Source of the DNA: Piscinibacter sp.
Lineage (GTDB): Bacteria; Pseudomonadota; Gammaproteobacteria; Burkholderiales; Burkholderiaceae_C
DNA: 64,000 nucleotides
Direction of reading: 5' to 3'
Assembly: GCA_016706565.1 (NCBI GenBank)
Contig: JADJJI010000005.1
Span: forward strand, 534,001-598,000
A program made the translations under genes and the position numbers. How positions within the stretch are numbered: the first letter of the stretch is position 1; each line of letters opens with the position of its first letter. The notes beneath the pieces are model-generated. The model saw nothing but the letters and a program-made list of their open reading frames with translations. It made no database searches and had not been told where the DNA came from. Of the stretch, positions 56,852 to 64,000 are shown in pieces.

Positions 56852-58446
56852 TGAATGCGCCCCGATGTGATCGGACTGAAGCCTGGGCCGCGCTGGCCGG
56901 CCACTACGAGGCGCATGGCCGCGAGCTCGACCTGCGCGAGGCCTTCGCCCGCGACGCCGGGCGCTTCGCGGCGCTCTCGTTCGAAGCGCCGGAGGTCTTC
57001 GCCGACCTGTCGAAGAACCTCGTCGACACCGCCACGCTGAAGTTCCTGCTCGACCTGGCGCGCGAGTGCCGCCTCGAGTCGCGCCGCGACGCCATGCTCG
57101 CCGGCGAGCCGATCAACACCACCGAGGGCCGCGCCGTGCTGCACACCGCGCTGCGCGCGCCGAAGGGGCAGGGCGCGCACGGCGCCGAGGTGCACGGCGT
57201 GCTCGACGCCATGCTCGCCTACGTCGAGACGGTGCGCGACACGGCGGCCAGCGGCATCCGCCACGTGGTGAACATCGGCATCGGCGGCAGCGACCTCGGC
57301 CCGCAGATGGTGGTGCCCGCGCTCGACGCCTTCGTGCACCCCGGCCTGCAGTTCCACTTCGTCGCCAACGTCGACGGCCACGACATCACGCCGGTGCTGC
57401 GCCGCCTGAAGCCGGCGGAGACGCTGTTCATCGTCGCCAGCAAGACCTTCACCACGCAGGAGACGATGGCCAACGCGCTGGCGGCCAAAGCCTGGTTCAC
57501 GGCGAACGGCGGCATCGACACCGCCAAGCACTTCGTCGCCACCACCACCAACGTGAAGGCGGCGGCCGAGTTCGGCATCACCACCACCTTCGACTTCTGG
57601 GACTGGGTGGGCGGTCGCTACTCGCTGTGGAGCGCCATCGGCCTGCCGATCGCGCTGGCCATCGGCGCCGAGAACTTCCGCGCGCTGCTCGCCGGCGCGC
57701 ACGCGATGGACCGGCACTTCGCCGAGGCGCCGCTGGCGAAGAACCTGCCGGTGCTGCTCGGCCTGCTCGACGTCTGGTACCGCAACTTCCACGGCTTCAC
57801 CAGCCGCAGCGTGGCGCCCTACCACCAGGGCCTCAAGCGCCTGCCGGCCTACCTGCAGCAGCTGGAGATGGAAAGCAACGGCAAGTGCGTCGATCTCGAT
57901 GGCGAGCCGCTGCCCTTCGGCACCAGCCCGGTGGTGTGGGGCGAGCCGGGCACCAACGGCCAGCACGCCTACTTCCAGATGCTGCACCAGGGCACCGACG
58001 TGATCCCGGTCGAGTTCATCCTGGTGAAGAAGCCGACCCACGCGCTGGCCGACCTGCACACCAAGCTGCTGGCCAACGGCCTGGCGCAGGCGCAGGCGCT
58101 GATGCTGGGCAAGAGCACCGATCAGGCGCTGAGCGAGAAGGCGCCCACCGCCTCGAAGGCGCTGGAGGCGATGACGGTCGCGAAGCACCGCACCTTCCCC
58201 GGCAACCGGCCGAGCACCACGCTGATGCTGGATCAGCTCACGCCGCGCTCGCTGGGCGCGCTGATCGCGCTGTACGAGCACCGCGTGTTCACCAGCGGTG
58301 CGCTGTGGGGCATCAACAGCTTCGATCAGTGGGGCGTGGAGCTCGGCAAGGCGCTGTGCAGCGACCTGCTGCCGCGGCTGGCCTCGGGCGACACCCAGGG
58401 GCTCGACGCCTCGACGGCCGGGCTGATGAAGCGCCTGCTCGCGTGA
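56851..58446 (+). CDS. pgi: Glucose-6-phosphate isomerase
   Basis: A 531-residue enzyme interconverting glucose 6-phosphate and fructose 6-phosphate. Sugar-phosphate loop NIGIGGSDLGPQM, the signature DWVGGRYSLWSAIG and catalytic region GTNGQHAYFQ ... (Glu, His) are present; the late Lys is in INSFDQWGVELGK. It forms an overlapping unit with tal and the HAD gene and connects fructose derived from polyols with zwf on the other side of the importer operon. Confidence 0.95.
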   Translation: MNAPRCDRTEAWAALAGHYEAHGRELDLREAFARDAGRFAALSFEAPEVFADLSKNLVDTATLKFLLDLARECRLESRRDAMLAGEPINTTEGRAVLHTALRAPKGQGAHGAEVHGVLDAMLAYVETVRDTAASGIRHVVNIGIGGSDLGPQMVVPALDAFVHPGLQFHFVANVDGHDITPVLRRLKPAETLFIVASKTFTTQETMANALAAKAWFTANGGIDTAKHFVATTTNVKAAAEFGITTTFDFWDWVGGRYSLWSAIGLPIALAIGAENFRALLAGAHAMDRHFAEAPLAKNLPVLLGLLDVWYRNFHGFTSRSVAPYHQGLKRLPAYLQQLEMESNGKCVDLDGEPLPFGTSPVVWGEPGTNGQHAYFQMLHQGTDVIPVEFILVKKPTHALADLHTKLLANGLAQAQALMLGKSTDQALSEKAPTASKALEAMTVAKHRTFPGNRPSTTLMLDQLTPRSLGALIALYEHRVFTSGALWGINSFDQWGVELGKALCSDLLPRLASGDTQGLDASTAGLMKRLLA

Positions 58447-59057
58447 ACGTCGTCTTCGATTTTGCGGGCGTGCTGTTCCACTGGCAGCCGCCCGAACTGC
58501 TCTCGCGCCTGCTGCCGCACCGCACGCCCGACGAGGCGGCGGCGCTGCGCCTGGTCGACGACATCTTCCAGGGCTACACCGGCGACTGGGGCGACTTCGA
58601 TCGCGGCACCGTCGAGCCCGGCCCGCTGGCCGAGCGCATCGCACGGCGCACCGGATTGCCGGTGGACGAGGTGCGCCGCGTCATCGACGGCGTGCCCGAC
58701 GAGCTCACGCCGATCGCCGGCACGGTGGCGCTGCTGCGCGAACTGCACGCCGCGGGCCGGCCGCTGTATTTCCTGTCCAACATGCCCGAGCCCTACGCAC
58801 AGCACCTGGAGGCGACGCACGACTTCCTCGGCCTGTTCCGCGACGGCGTGTTCTCGGCGCGCGCCCGGCTGTGCAAGCCGGAGCCGGAGATCTTCGCGCA
58901 CTGCGAGCGCCGCTTCGGGCTCGACCCGGCGCACACCATCTTCATCGACGATGTGGCGCACAACGTGGCTGCAGCACGCGCCGCCGGCTGGCGTGCGCTG
59001 CAGTTCATCGACCCGGGGCAGTGTGGCGCGGCGCTGCGCGCCGAAGGCGCGCTCTGA
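58443..59057 (+). CDS. HAD-superfamily hydrolase
   Basis: A 204-residue HAD phosphatase-like protein starting from GTG 58443, which overlaps the pgi stop by 4 bases. Motif I is VFDFAGVLFHW, motif II the Ser in YFLSNMPEP, motif III the Lys in CKPEPEIF and motif IV FIDDVAHNV. This resembles the YihX/haloacid group, which acts on sugar phosphates such as glucose 1-phosphate. Its place after pgi supports a sugar-phosphate phosphatase; substrate not established. Confidence 0.83.
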   Translation: MNVVFDFAGVLFHWQPPELLSRLLPHRTPDEAAALRLVDDIFQGYTGDWGDFDRGTVEPGPLAERIARRTGLPVDEVRRVIDGVPDELTPIAGTVALLRELHAAGRPLYFLSNMPEPYAQHLEATHDFLGLFRDGVFSARARLCKPEPEIFAHCERRFGLDPAHTIFIDDVAHNVAAARAAGWRALQFIDPGQCGAALRAEGAL

Positions 59058-59477
59058 GGAGGCGCCTCAAATTGGTTTCATTCAAATCCCAAGGCACGAG
59101 CTGTGTCCCCGGCATCCGTTCGCGGCCCGTTGCAGACACTCACGAAGGTCCGCAACGATGCGGCGCGCGGGCAGACGGTCCGGGTATGCACTCTCCGGCC
59201 CACGCTCGCGGGCGACCACCGAGGGACGCGGCGGCTGCCTCATCAACGACGCCTGCGGCCTGCACCCGCCAGGGCGACCGCGAATGGGGCCTGCGATCGC
59301 ACACCCGAACCACCTGCCCCACAAGTACCGAGGACTTCGTGACGGCAGGCCACCACGGGTGCCGCCGTCGCCCTGCGACCATGCCCGTCGCACGCAAAGC
59401 AGACCGACGAAGACCGCAACGGGCCGCCAACCGCCGTTCGCCCGGCTGACTTGCTGAGTCTTGAACGTGGATGGGTC
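59058..59477. other. 420-base gap with no recognised gene
   Basis: The first 50 bases are relatively AT-rich (AAATTGGTTTCATTCAAATC) and a GAGGCGCCTC palindrome sits right after the HAD stop. The rest has open frames with basic, non-family-like translations. Flanking genes converge on it. I see no tRNA, repeat array or mobile-element end; a small RNA cannot be excluded. Confidence 0.45.
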
Positions 59478-60557
59478 TCAGCCGAGGCCAGCCACTGCTT
59501 GCCGAGCGGCATCGAAGGCCTGCGCGAGCACGGCTTGCTTCCAGGCCTCGGTGTCGGTGTAGAAGGCCTCGCGCATGCGCTGCTTGATGGCGCGTGCCTG
59601 CGCTTCGTCGGCTTCGGGGTGGTTTTCCAGCCACTGGTCGGCACGCAGCGCCTCGACCACCTCTGGGATCGGCACGGTGCCGTACTCCATGGCGATGCCG
59701 GTGTACTCGGCCTGCGGGCATTCCTCGTAGACGGACATCCACATCATCCCGGTCAGGCGCGCCGAAGCCGAGCTGCCGTCGTAGATGGAGGTGACGCCGC
59801 TGCCCCACCAGGCACGGGCACGAGCCAGCGCGGCGGCGTCGTCGCGGCAGGCGAAGATGCGCTCGCCCACGCCGCTGGGCCCCAGGCCGGTGTGCAGGTC
59901 GATCCAGGCCAGGCGCTCGCAGCGCGTCGCGTGGTCCTGCAGCACATGGCGCAGCGTGACCTGGCTCCAGGTCGGGTTGTGGCCGCCATAGAAGAGGCCC
60001 TGCGGATGGGCGTGCTGGCCGCTCGTCACGGCCTGCTGCAGCGCCTGCAGGCCATGGGTGGCCACGTAGCGCTGCAGCGCGGCGTTCACCTCGGCAGAGG
60101 GCGGCCAGGTCGGCGGCACCAGCAGCGTGGCGATCTCGTCGTAGGCCGGGTTGGCCGGCAGCGGCTGGCTGAAGTCGTGGAAGTTGCGGTTCAGGTCGAC
60201 GTTCTCGTGCGTCGTGCGCCGCCACCACGAGAAGCCGTAGGGGTTGAGCGCGTGCACGTAGAGCGCCGCGACCCCGCTCTTGCGCAGCAAGCGGTGCCAG
60301 TCGGGGTCGCCCAGCAACGCATGCTGCACGCCCGAGCCGCAGAAGCCCTCGATGCCGTGGCAGGCGCTGCTGACGATGAGCAGCGACTTCGCGTCGCGTG
60401 CGCCTTCGCGCACCACGTCCATCGCCAGCGCCTCGCCGTCGCGGCCGAGCATCGGGTGCGGGTGGCTTTCCACATCCAGGCCCGCCGCATCGGCCGCAGC
60501 GAGGAACATCTGCCGCGCCTGCGCGTAGCTGGGCGCGAAGTGCGAGGCGGCGTCCAT
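59478..60557 (-). CDS. M14-like peptidase, DUF2817 family
   Basis: A 359-residue protein of the DUF2817 group in the M14 carboxypeptidase clan. The zinc ligands are suggested by CHGIEGF (H..E) near residue 68 and the later His in AWIDLHTGLGPSG; the Arg/Asn site by ENVDLNRNF. A late Glu occurs in IAMEYGTVP. It begins 2 bases after the M20 amidohydrolase stop, so the two hydrolases form one unit. It probably cleaves a small amide or peptide in the cytoplasm, as no signal peptide is seen. Confidence 0.8.
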   Translation of the reverse strand: MDAASHFAPSYAQARQMFLAAADAAGLDVESHPHPMLGRDGEALAMDVVREGARDAKSLLIVSSACHGIEGFCGSGVQHALLGDPDWHRLLRKSGVAALYVHALNPYGFSWWRRTTHENVDLNRNFHDFSQPLPANPAYDEIATLLVPPTWPPSAEVNAALQRYVATHGLQALQQAVTSGQHAHPQGLFYGGHNPTWSQVTLRHVLQDHATRCERLAWIDLHTGLGPSGVGERIFACRDDAAALARARAWWGSGVTSIYDGSSASARLTGMMWMSVYEECPQAEYTGIAMEYGTVPIPEVVEALRADQWLENHPEADEAQARAIKQRMREAFYTDTEAWKQAVLAQAFDAARQAVAGLG

Positions 60558-60559
60558 GC

Positions 60560-61753
60560 TCAGCGCGGCTGCGCCAGCCAGGCTTCGGCCAGGCGCACCC
60601 ACATGGTGGCGCCCAGCGGGATCAGCTCGTCGTTGAAGTCGTAGCTGGGGTTGTGCAGCATGCAGGGCCCCAGGCCGTGCCCGCCCTCGCGGTGGCTGCC
60701 GTCGCCGTTGCCGATGAGGAAGTAGCAGCCGGGCTTGTCGAGCAGGTAGTAGCTGAAGTCCTCGGCGCCCATGGTCGGCTCGAACTCGAGCACGTTGTCG
60801 GCGCCGACCATCTCGCCGAGCACGCGGCGTGCGAACTCGGTCTCGGCCGGGTGGTTGATGGTCGGCGGGTAGTTGCGCATGAACTCGAACTCGCACCCGG
60901 TGCCGAAGGCCGCGCAGGTGTGCTCGGCAACGGCCTTCATGCGGCTCTCGATGAGGTCGAGCACCTCGTGCGTGAAGGTGCGCACCGTGCCTTGGATCTC
61001 GCAGCTGTCGGGCACCACGTTGGTGGCCTCGCCGGTGTGGATCATTGTCACCGAGATCACGCCGGCGTCGATGGGCCGCTTGTTGCGCGTGATGATGGTC
61101 TGGAAGGCCTGCACCATCTGGCAGGCCACCGGCACCGGGTCGATGCCGTTGTGCGGCATCGCCGCATGCGCACCCTTGCCGCGGATGGTGATTCGAAACT
61201 CGTTGCTCGACGCGAAGCAGGGCCCGGGCTTCAGTGCGAACTGCCCGGCGGCCATGCCCGGCCAGTTGTGCGCGCCGAACACCGCCTCCATCGGGAACTT
61301 CTCGAACAGGCCGTCGCGGATCATCTCGCGCGCGCCGCCGCCGCCTTCTTCGGCGGGCTGGAAGATCAGGTACACGGTGCCGTCGAAGTGGCGATATTGC
61401 GCCAGGTGCTTGGCCGCGCCGAGCAGCATCGCGGTGTGGCCGTCGTGGCCGCAGGCGTGCATCTTGCCGGGGTGCCGGCTGGCGTGCGCGAACTGGTTGT
61501 GTTCGGTCATCGGCAGCGCGTCGATGTCGGCGCGCAGGCCGACCGCGCGCGCGCTCGTGCCGTTCTTCAGGATCGCCACCACGCCCGTCTTGCCCAGGCC
61601 GCGGTGGATGGGGATGCCCCATTCGGTGAGCTGCCTGGCGATCACGTCCGCGGTACGGATTTCCTCGAAGCACAGCTCGGGGTGGGCGTGGATGTCGCGG
61701 CGGACGGCCGCGATGCTCGCCGCGTCGGCGAGGATGGATTCGATCAGCTTCAT
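60560..61753 (-). CDS. M20-family amidohydrolase (hippurate/N-acyl amino acid type)
   Basis: A 397-residue metal-dependent amidohydrolase of the M20D group. Features are the His-Pro-Glu opening RRDIHAHPELCFEE, metal ligands in MHACGHDGHTAM, catalytic Glu pair PAEEGGGG, and the dimerisation-domain His in GKGAHAAMPHNGIDP. GGAG stands 8 bases before ATG 61753, which is preferred to an upstream in-frame start at 61783. It would release amino acids from N-acyl or aromatic amides. Coupling with the M14-like gene and the binding protein upstream suggests uptake followed by hydrolysis of an amide compound. Confidence 0.9.
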   Translation of the reverse strand: MKLIESILADAASIAAVRRDIHAHPELCFEEIRTADVIARQLTEWGIPIHRGLGKTGVVAILKNGTSARAVGLRADIDALPMTEHNQFAHASRHPGKMHACGHDGHTAMLLGAAKHLAQYRHFDGTVYLIFQPAEEGGGGAREMIRDGLFEKFPMEAVFGAHNWPGMAAGQFALKPGPCFASSNEFRITIRGKGAHAAMPHNGIDPVPVACQMVQAFQTIITRNKRPIDAGVISVTMIHTGEATNVVPDSCEIQGTVRTFTHEVLDLIESRMKAVAEHTCAAFGTGCEFEFMRNYPPTINHPAETEFARRVLGEMVGADNVLEFEPTMGAEDFSYYLLDKPGCYFLIGNGDGSHREGGHGLGPCMLHNPSYDFNDELIPLGATMWVRLAEAWLAQPR

Positions 61754-61819
61754 CAGGCGCTCCGGCGCAAGGGCGGCGGCCATCTTACCGCCGGGCGTGC
61801 GGCCCTTGCGACGGCGCGG

Positions 61820-62977
61820 TCAGTGGATGAAGCGGCCGTCGCGGGCGACCATCGACAGGTCGACGAACCGGGAGCCTTCGTGCTCGGTCGGGGCGTGGCG
61901 CATCTTCACGCCGCCCAGGTCGAAGCTCGTGCTTTCCAGCGTACGCACGAGGCTGGCCCGGCTCAGTTCGCGCCCGGCCGCCTTGAGCGCCAGGGCCAGC
62001 GCCTTGGCGGTCATGTAGCCCTCCAGGCTGCCGTAGCTGAAGTCGCCTTCGAGCTTGGCCAGGCGCATCGCATCCTGGTATTCGCGGGCGATCTCGCGCT
62101 TGCGCTCCCAGGGGCTGGGCACCACCTGCGCGAACACCATGCCCTGGCTCAGCGGGCCGAGGTTCTTGACGATCTGCGACGAGCCGGAGTTCACGCCCAT
62201 GAAGGTGGTCTTCGAACCCGCGGCCTTGGATTTGGCGATCAGCTTCTCGTAGGGGCCGGGCGAGCCGTGGTTGAAGATCATGTCGGGCTTCCTGTCCAGC
62301 AGGGCACGCACCATCGCCTCGTAGTCGTCGTCCTTCAGCTCGGACTTCGCCGGCAAGGTCAGCGACAGTTCCATGTCCAGTTCCTTGGCGAGCAGTCGTA
62401 CGTTCTCGGCGTGCACGCGCCCGCCCTCCGAATCGGAGTGGAAGAAGGCAACCGTCTTCAGCCCGGTGCTCTTGCCCCAGCCCATCAGGGCGCGGAACTC
62501 GTCGCGATGCTCGGCCCGCACCGGGAACACCATCGGTTGCAGCGGTCGGCGCAGGCCCGGCGGACCGGCCATGGGCCCGAACAGCGGCACCTTCAGCTCC
62601 GACGCCACCTTCGCCACGGCGGTCGACGGGCCGCCCTCGACCGGGCCGAACAGGATGAAGGCACCCTCCTGCACGAGCTTGCGGGCATTGGACTCGGCGG
62701 TTGCGGTCTTGTTGTCGTCGTCGAGGGTGCGCAGCACGATCCTGCGGCCGTTCACCCCGCCCGCCGCATTCAGCGCGTCGAAGTAGAGCTTCATGCCGGC
62801 GTGCGCCGCCGTGCCGTAGGCGTTCTTGCCACCCTGCAGCGTGATGGTGTTGCCGATCACGATCTCGGTGCTGCTCACGCCGGGTTCGGCGGCGATCGCG
62901 GCGCCCGCCGTCGTTACCACGGCAAGCACGGCGGCCAGCGTGCGCCGCAGCCCGGTCGCGGAGGTACTGCCTTGCAT
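61820..62977 (-). CDS. Leu/Ile/Val-type periplasmic binding protein (orphan)
   Basis: A 385-residue Peripla_BP_6 protein with signal peptide LRRTLAAVLAVVTTAGAAIAAE and mature start IVIGNTITLQGGKNAYG. It lies 66 bases before the M20 gene on the same strand, so it may bring in the substrate of the amidohydrolases. No permease or ATPase genes are near. Confidence 0.87.
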   Translation of the reverse strand: MQGSTSATGLRRTLAAVLAVVTTAGAAIAAEPGVSSTEIVIGNTITLQGGKNAYGTAAHAGMKLYFDALNAAGGVNGRRIVLRTLDDDNKTATAESNARKLVQEGAFILFGPVEGGPSTAVAKVASELKVPLFGPMAGPPGLRRPLQPMVFPVRAEHRDEFRALMGWGKSTGLKTVAFFHSDSEGGRVHAENVRLLAKELDMELSLTLPAKSELKDDDYEAMVRALLDRKPDMIFNHGSPGPYEKLIAKSKAAGSKTTFMGVNSGSSQIVKNLGPLSQGMVFAQVVPSPWERKREIAREYQDAMRLAKLEGDFSYGSLEGYMTAKALALALKAAGRELSRASLVRTLESTSFDLGGVKMRHAPTEHEGSRFVDLSMVARDGRFIH

Positions 62978-63166
62978 CCGAATCCCCCCTGGAAATGCAA
63001 AGACGGCGGGCTGGTCTTGCGCCAGTCAGGAACCGCACGTCGAAACGAATCTGGATGATGTCGTTCCGCGCCGATTCTCTCGTTCAAGCCGGTGCAGGCC
63101 GGGGGGTTAACAATGAGTTACGTCCGTGCCCGAGGTGGCACGGGAGGCCTTGGCAGCGCTGTGGTG

Positions 63167-64000
63167 TCAGCGCCGCACGTGGCCGTCGGCCGTCAGGATG
63201 GTCAGGTCGACGTACTTCGAGCCGGTGTGCCGGGTCGGCGAGAAGTCGACGAAGAAGCCGCCCAGGTTGAGGTCGCGCAGCGACTCCAGGCCGTTGATCA
63301 GGGCGTCGGTTCCGGCATTGGCGCCGGCGCGCTTGAGGCCCTCGGCGAAGGCGCGAGCGGCCACGAAGCCTTCCATGCTGGAGTAGTTGGGCTCGAACTT
63401 GTCGCCTTGCGCGGCCTTGCCGGCGGCCAGGTACTCGCCGGCCACTTGCGACGAGGGCGTGAACGGGAACGGCACGACCTGGCTCACGACCACGCCGCGC
63501 GCGTCGGCGCCCAGTTCGTCGGCCAGCGCCTTGGTGCCGACGAAGGAGACGTTGTAGAACGTGCCGCCGAAGCCGGCCTTGCGCGCAGCGCGGATGAAGG
63601 CGGCGCAGGACTTGTAGGCGCTGATCTGCACGATCGCGTCGGGCTTGCCGGCCATGATGGCCTTGACGGCGGCGTCCACGTCGACGGTGTTGCGCTCCAC
63701 CGTGCCCAGGCCGGCGGGCTCCAGGCCCAGCGGCTTGAGCGCGCGCGTCACGCCCTCGAGGCCGGCCTTGCCGTAGCTGTCGTTCTGGTAGAAGACACCG
63801 ATTCGCTTGATGCCGATGGCCGTGGTCTGGCGCACGATCTCGGCGGTCTCGTCGTAGTACGAAGCGCGCACGTGGAAGGCGTAGCGGTTGAACGGTGCGC
63901 GCAGCGCCTCGGCGCCGGTGAACGGCGCGAAGAAGGGCGTCTTGGCCTGGGTGGCGAGCGGCAGCGCAGCCAGGCTGGTGGGTGTGCCGATGTAGCCGAA
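63167..64000 (-). CDS. Leu/Ile/Val-type periplasmic binding protein, N-terminus beyond window
   Basis: A Peripla_BP_6 protein open through the right window edge; 277 residues are visible, beginning FGYIGTPTSLAALPLATQ. Internal features are TAIGIKRIGVFYQNDSYGKAG and YSSMEGFVAARAFAEGL, and it ends LTILTADGHVRR, very like the ends of the two other orphan proteins here (SIIGTDGKFRR and SMVARDGRFIH). The signal peptide is outside the window. Confidence 0.85.
   Translation of the reverse strand, partial: FGYIGTPTSLAALPLATQAKTPFFAPFTGAEALRAPFNRYAFHVRASYYDETAEIVRQTTAIGIKRIGVFYQNDSYGKAGLEGVTRALKPLGLEPAGLGTVERNTVDVDAAVKAIMAGKPDAIVQISAYKSCAAFIRAARKAGFGGTFYNVSFVGTKALADELGADARGVVVSQVVPFPFTPSSQVAGEYLAAGKAAQGDKFEPNYSSMEGFVAARAFAEGLKRAGANAGTDALINGLESLRDLNLGGFFVDFSPTRHTGSKYVDLTILTADGHVRR

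Overview
The window is about 64 kb of very GC-rich, gene-dense bacterial DNA with no rRNA, tRNA, insertion sequence, prophage or CRISPR array that I can see. Gene content points to a betaproteobacterium of the order Burkholderiales, probably the Rubrivivax/Leptothrix/Ideonella/Methylibium group. The pointers are a 1.9-kilo-residue tandem UvrA, a Bug/TctC binding protein in a malonate operon, several orphan Leu/Ile/Val-type binding proteins, a zwf-hexR pair, and a complete extracellular polyhydroxybutyrate (PHB) degradation set. The species assignment is inference.

Layout. 1-8.9 kb (+): tail of an unknown gene, then a signalling group (CBS/DUF294 protein, small membrane protein, sodium-solute-symporter/histidine-kinase fusion, lone receiver protein, and a PAS/degenerate-kinase protein fused to a DnaQ-like exonuclease), followed by an MHS-type MFS transporter. 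9.4-17.35 kb (-): a malonate operon (FCD GntR regulator, malonyl-CoA decarboxylase, Bug binding protein, crotonase, malonyl-CoA synthetase) that runs into a Cys-rich CWC protein and the type II secretion accessory pair exeA-gspB. 17.4-29.4 kb (+): the most interesting block. It has a PAS/AAA+/Fis sigma-54 activator, a Sel1-repeat lytic transglycosylase, a textbook -24/-12 promoter, and then eight tightly packed genes: binding protein, secreted type 2 PHB depolymerase, two ABC ATPases, two permeases, 3-hydroxybutyrate-oligomer hydrolase and an alpha/beta hydrolase. I read this as an outside-in PHB-scavenging operon in which the ABC importer takes up depolymerisation products.

29.4-39.1 kb: a hybrid histidine kinase overlapping an AraC regulator, a hotdog thioesterase, a cupin divergent from a LysR regulator with a perfect inverted repeat between them, a BMP-type binding protein with flavin reductase and deaminase (possibly purine salvage or catabolism), and an FCD GntR regulator with a Leu/Ile/Val-type binding protein. 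39.3-45.0 kb: uvrA with four ABC modules in one chain, interrupted by one frameshift. 45.0-45.8 kb: a c-type cytochrome with a C-terminal sorting-like tail.

45.9-59.1 kb: central sugar and polyol metabolism. hexR and zwf are divergent from a mannitol/sorbitol/arabitol-type ABC importer, an SDR dehydrogenase, a D-arabinitol 4-dehydrogenase-like enzyme and an AraC regulator. Transaldolase, glucose-6-phosphate isomerase and a HAD hydrolase follow. 59.5-64 kb (-): a DUF2817/M14 peptidase, an M20 amidohydrolase, and two Leu/Ile/Val-type binding proteins, the last cut by the window edge.

Five reading-frame breaks in otherwise well-conserved genes (near 1360, 1793, 2402, 13237 and 43252) look more like sequencing or assembly errors in GC-rich or repetitive tracts than gene decay, but the sequence alone cannot settle this.
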